Source of the DNA: JBFFSQ01 sp041572275
GTDB lineage: Bacteria > Pseudomonadota > Gammaproteobacteria > SZUA-229
NCBI GenBank assembly: GCA_041572275.1
Contig: JBFFSQ010000148.1
Location: 1-7,636 of the forward strand
Direction of reading: 5' to 3'
DNA length: 7,636 nt
The translations under genes were made by a program, and so were the position numbers. Below the pieces are notes generated by a model, which worked only from the letters and a program-made list of their open reading frames with translations, did no database searches and was not told the origin of the DNA. This document shows, one piece after another, positions 6,384 through 7,636 of the stretch; within the stretch, counting starts at the first letter, position 1, and every line of letters starts with the position of its first letter.

Positions 6384-6409
6384 GTAGACCATATCTAAAA
6401 TACAGCTAG

Positions 6410-6431
6410 CCTGACGGCCTGGAATGTCAGG
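6410..6431. repeat. Inverted repeat CCTGAC/GTCAGG in a GC-rich island
   Basis: CCTGAC (6410-6415) and GTCAGG (6426-6431) are perfect inverse copies around a 10-base loop. A second short pair, GGCT (6437-6440) and AGCC (6449-6452), follows. Together they form a structured, more GC-rich patch in an otherwise A/T-rich region. The function is not clear. Confidence 0.45.
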
Positions 6432-6524
6432 GATTTGGCTCAGCCTCTAGCCGACAACCGCCTGGCTGCCAAAAACCTGTCATCACCTAACCTCTTAACC
6501 ATTGGGCACCTGATCAGATTAATT

Positions 6525-6553
6525 TTGATATTCATGACAGATCCTGCCATATT
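6525..6553 (+). promoter_or_regulatory. Possible sigma-70 promoter for the FliK-like gene
   Basis: TTGATA (6525-6530), one mismatch to TTGACA, is followed after 17 bases by CATATT (6548-6553), which matches TATAAT at four of six positions. Transcription would start near 6560 with a leader of about 80 bases that includes the palindrome at 6608-6625. This is the best candidate I see for the plus-strand gene, but it is weak. Confidence 0.3.
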
Positions 6554-6607
6554 AGTGAAGTCCCTGTTTATACACAGCCCGTTTAGACAAAGTGATAAGT
6601 CTGCCGG

Positions 6608-6625
6608 TTAGCCTATTTAGGCTAA
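6608..6625. repeat. Near-perfect 18-bp palindrome before the FliK-like gene
   Basis: TTAGCCTA and TAGGCTAA are exact inverse copies separated by only TT. The palindrome ends 7 bases before the AGGA Shine-Dalgarno site (6633-6636). It could be an operator for a dimeric regulator or, in RNA, a small hairpin close to the ribosome site. No T-run follows, so it is not an intrinsic terminator. Confidence 0.6.
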
Positions 6626-6641
6626 GATCCACAGGAAAACC

Positions 6642-7636
6642 ATGATCAACATCCCACCCATTAAACTCAGCACAGAGATCAAAACCAGCCCGCTGCCGGA
6701 TATCAGCAAAACCTGGAAGATCGGCCAGCTGCTGAGCGCAACAGCCGAACGCGGGGGGAGCGCTCAAAGCCAGGTACTATTACGACTTGGACAATACACA
6801 CTGGAAGCACGAACCCCAATAGCACTGAAGACTGGTGACTCTGTTCAGCTACTGGTTAAATCCCTTGGTGATACCCCACTACTGAGCATTCAGAGCCCTG
6901 CCCGTACCCCCAGTGTGGCTGCGGAGCAACTCAAGCTCTATATTGCCAACCAGCAAGACCTTAAAGCTGTGCTGGACGTAATGCACAAGGTCTCCCGTGA
7001 CAGTCTGCTGCCACGACAGATAAAAACCAGTGTGGATGTTTTTTTAAACAGCCAGGCCAGTATCGAACAGCCGTTACGACCCAGTCAAATCAGACATTGG
7101 CTGAACAACAGCGGTATATTTCTGGAATCAAAATTACACCAGACGAACCCCACTGGCATACAACAGGATATTAAGGCCCAATTATTTCGCCTTAACCACT
7201 TACTTGAAACAGCCGAACCCGGCCTGAAAATTGCTCGCGGTGCGAGCAATGATGATATTGAGGTTATTGTGAATCGCTACATAAAAGGTGATCTCAACCT
7301 CAAACAACTGGCCAGGCAACTCGTCAGCCTGCTGCCCCCAACTCAGCAACTCGGTCTGCAGAAGCTGGTAACCGAAGCTGTGCGTATTTTTCCAGGCTCG
7401 CTACCACAAACTGTAATACCAGCCAATCTACTACCGCTCATGGTCCATATCCAGCAACAACCCCATTCCCGGGAACAACTGGAATCACTGTTGAGTCAGT
7501 TGAAGACACTCTCTCTGTTGTTAGAACTGAAAACAACGGTCAGCCATGCTCTGGCTAAAATTATCAGCCAGCAGCTAATCCCTCTGACCCGCGAAACCGA
7601 TATGCCACTGTTACTGCTATTTGATTTGCTGATTAA
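6642..7636 (+). CDS. FliK-like flagellar hook-length control protein, N-terminal part (incomplete)
   Basis: The frame is open from the ATG at 6642 to the window edge, 331 codons without a stop, and continues to the right. AGGA lies 5 bases before the ATG. The protein is rich in Leu, Gln, Ser and Thr and has no membrane segment or signal peptide. Residues about 25-85 read KTWKIGQLLSAT...QVLLRLGQYTLEARTPIALKTGDSVQLLV...PLLSI. This resembles the N-terminal beta-rich segment of many beta- and gammaproteobacterial FliK-like proteins (GQ.L.A, VLL.IG, L.A.TPL.L..G..L.L.V, P.L.L). The diagnostic C-terminal Flg_hook domain would lie outside the window, so the name rests on this pattern from memory and on the position beside fliL. 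It could be the fliK that measures the hook, or a second FliK-like protein of the kind found beside small FlhB-like genes. It is divergent from the fliL operon, unlike the usual co-directional fliK-fliL order. Confidence 0.8.
   Translation, partial: MINIPPIKLSTEIKTSPLPDISKTWKIGQLLSATAERGGSAQSQVLLRLGQYTLEARTPIALKTGDSVQLLVKSLGDTPLLSIQSPARTPSVAAEQLKLYIANQQDLKAVLDVMHKVSRDSLLPRQIKTSVDVFLNSQASIEQPLRPSQIRHWLNNSGIFLESKLHQTNPTGIQQDIKAQLFRLNHLLETAEPGLKIARGASNDDIEVIVNRYIKGDLNLKQLARQLVSLLPPTQQLGLQKLVTEAVRIFPGSLPQTVIPANLLPLMVHIQQQPHSREQLESLLSQLKTLSLLLELKTTVSHALAKIISQQLIPLTRETDMPLLLLFDLLI

Larger units (their letters stand above)
6193..6641. other. 449-bp divergent regulatory interval between fliL and the FliK-like gene
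   Basis: No gene is credible here. Reading from the fliL side, it holds the fliL Shine-Dalgarno site, a sigma-54-type promoter (6223-6238), an A/T-rich part with two TCAATAATA copies and a 10-bp inverted repeat (6305-6383), a more GC-rich hairpin-prone island (6410-6470), a possible sigma-70 promoter for the plus-strand gene (6525-6553), and a near-perfect palindrome just before that gene's Shine-Dalgarno site (6608-6625). A minus-strand open frame at 6767-6552 overlaps the divergent gene and has no recognisable protein features. Confidence 0.8.

Noticed and set aside
6450..6457. GCCGACAA as a sigma-28 -10 element on the plus strand
   Set aside because: It is one base from GCCGATAA but there is no TAAA-like -35 element at the right distance.
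6503..6519. TGGGCACCTGATCAGAT as a sigma-54 promoter for the plus-strand gene
   Set aside because: The -24 part is good but the -12 part has GA instead of the required GC and otherwise does not match TTGCW.
6552..6767. A minus-strand open frame of 71 codons between fliL and the FliK-like gene
   Set aside because: It overlaps the start of the FliK-like gene, has no good ribosome site that I can see and no recognisable domain.

Overview
The window looks like chromosomal DNA from a motile gammaproteobacterium. The basis is the fliL-fliM-fliN-fliO-fliP gene order, a sigma-54-type promoter in front of fliL, an Escherichia/Salmonella-type trifunctional CysG with an almost collinear sequence, and a short GrxC-type glutaredoxin. 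Base composition is intermediate. I cannot name the genus. A TRAP transporter next to sulfur-assimilation and redox genes would suit a marine or aquatic organism, but that is a guess.

Layout from left to right. The plus strand opens with the last ~104 codons of a TRAP-transporter large membrane subunit (dctM-like, ends at 316). Everything from 404 to 6192 is on the minus strand. In transcription order this is fliL (6192-5650), fliM (5637-4627), fliN (4622-4227), fliO (4219-3809) and fliP (3812-3048), a tight operon with gaps of 4 to 12 bp and one ATGA overlap. Then come grxC (2923-2672), cysG (2517-1093) and a small secreted DUF4124 protein (922-404). A 449-bp regulatory interval (6193-6641) separates fliL from a divergent plus-strand gene that starts at 6642 and runs off the right edge. 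That gene is probably a FliK-like hook-length protein.

How the genes fit together. FliM and FliN build the C-ring switch, FliL is the stator-associated membrane protein, and FliO and FliP belong to assembly of the flagellar type III export gate. The interval upstream of fliL contains a near-consensus -24/-12 promoter, two copies of a TCAATAATA motif and a perfect 10-bp inverted repeat at enhancer-like distance. This fits control by RpoN with a FleQ/FlrA-type activator. The flagellar cluster stops at fliP: no fliQ follows. grxC has its own extended -10 promoter. cysG (siroheme synthesis for sulfite/nitrite reductases) is separately spaced and uses a GTG start behind a good Shine-Dalgarno sequence.

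I did not find an undescribed multi-gene system, mobile element, CRISPR array, tRNA or rRNA. The points most worth following up are the regulatory interval at 6193-6641, the break of the flagellar operon after fliP, and the divergent, incomplete FliK-like gene.
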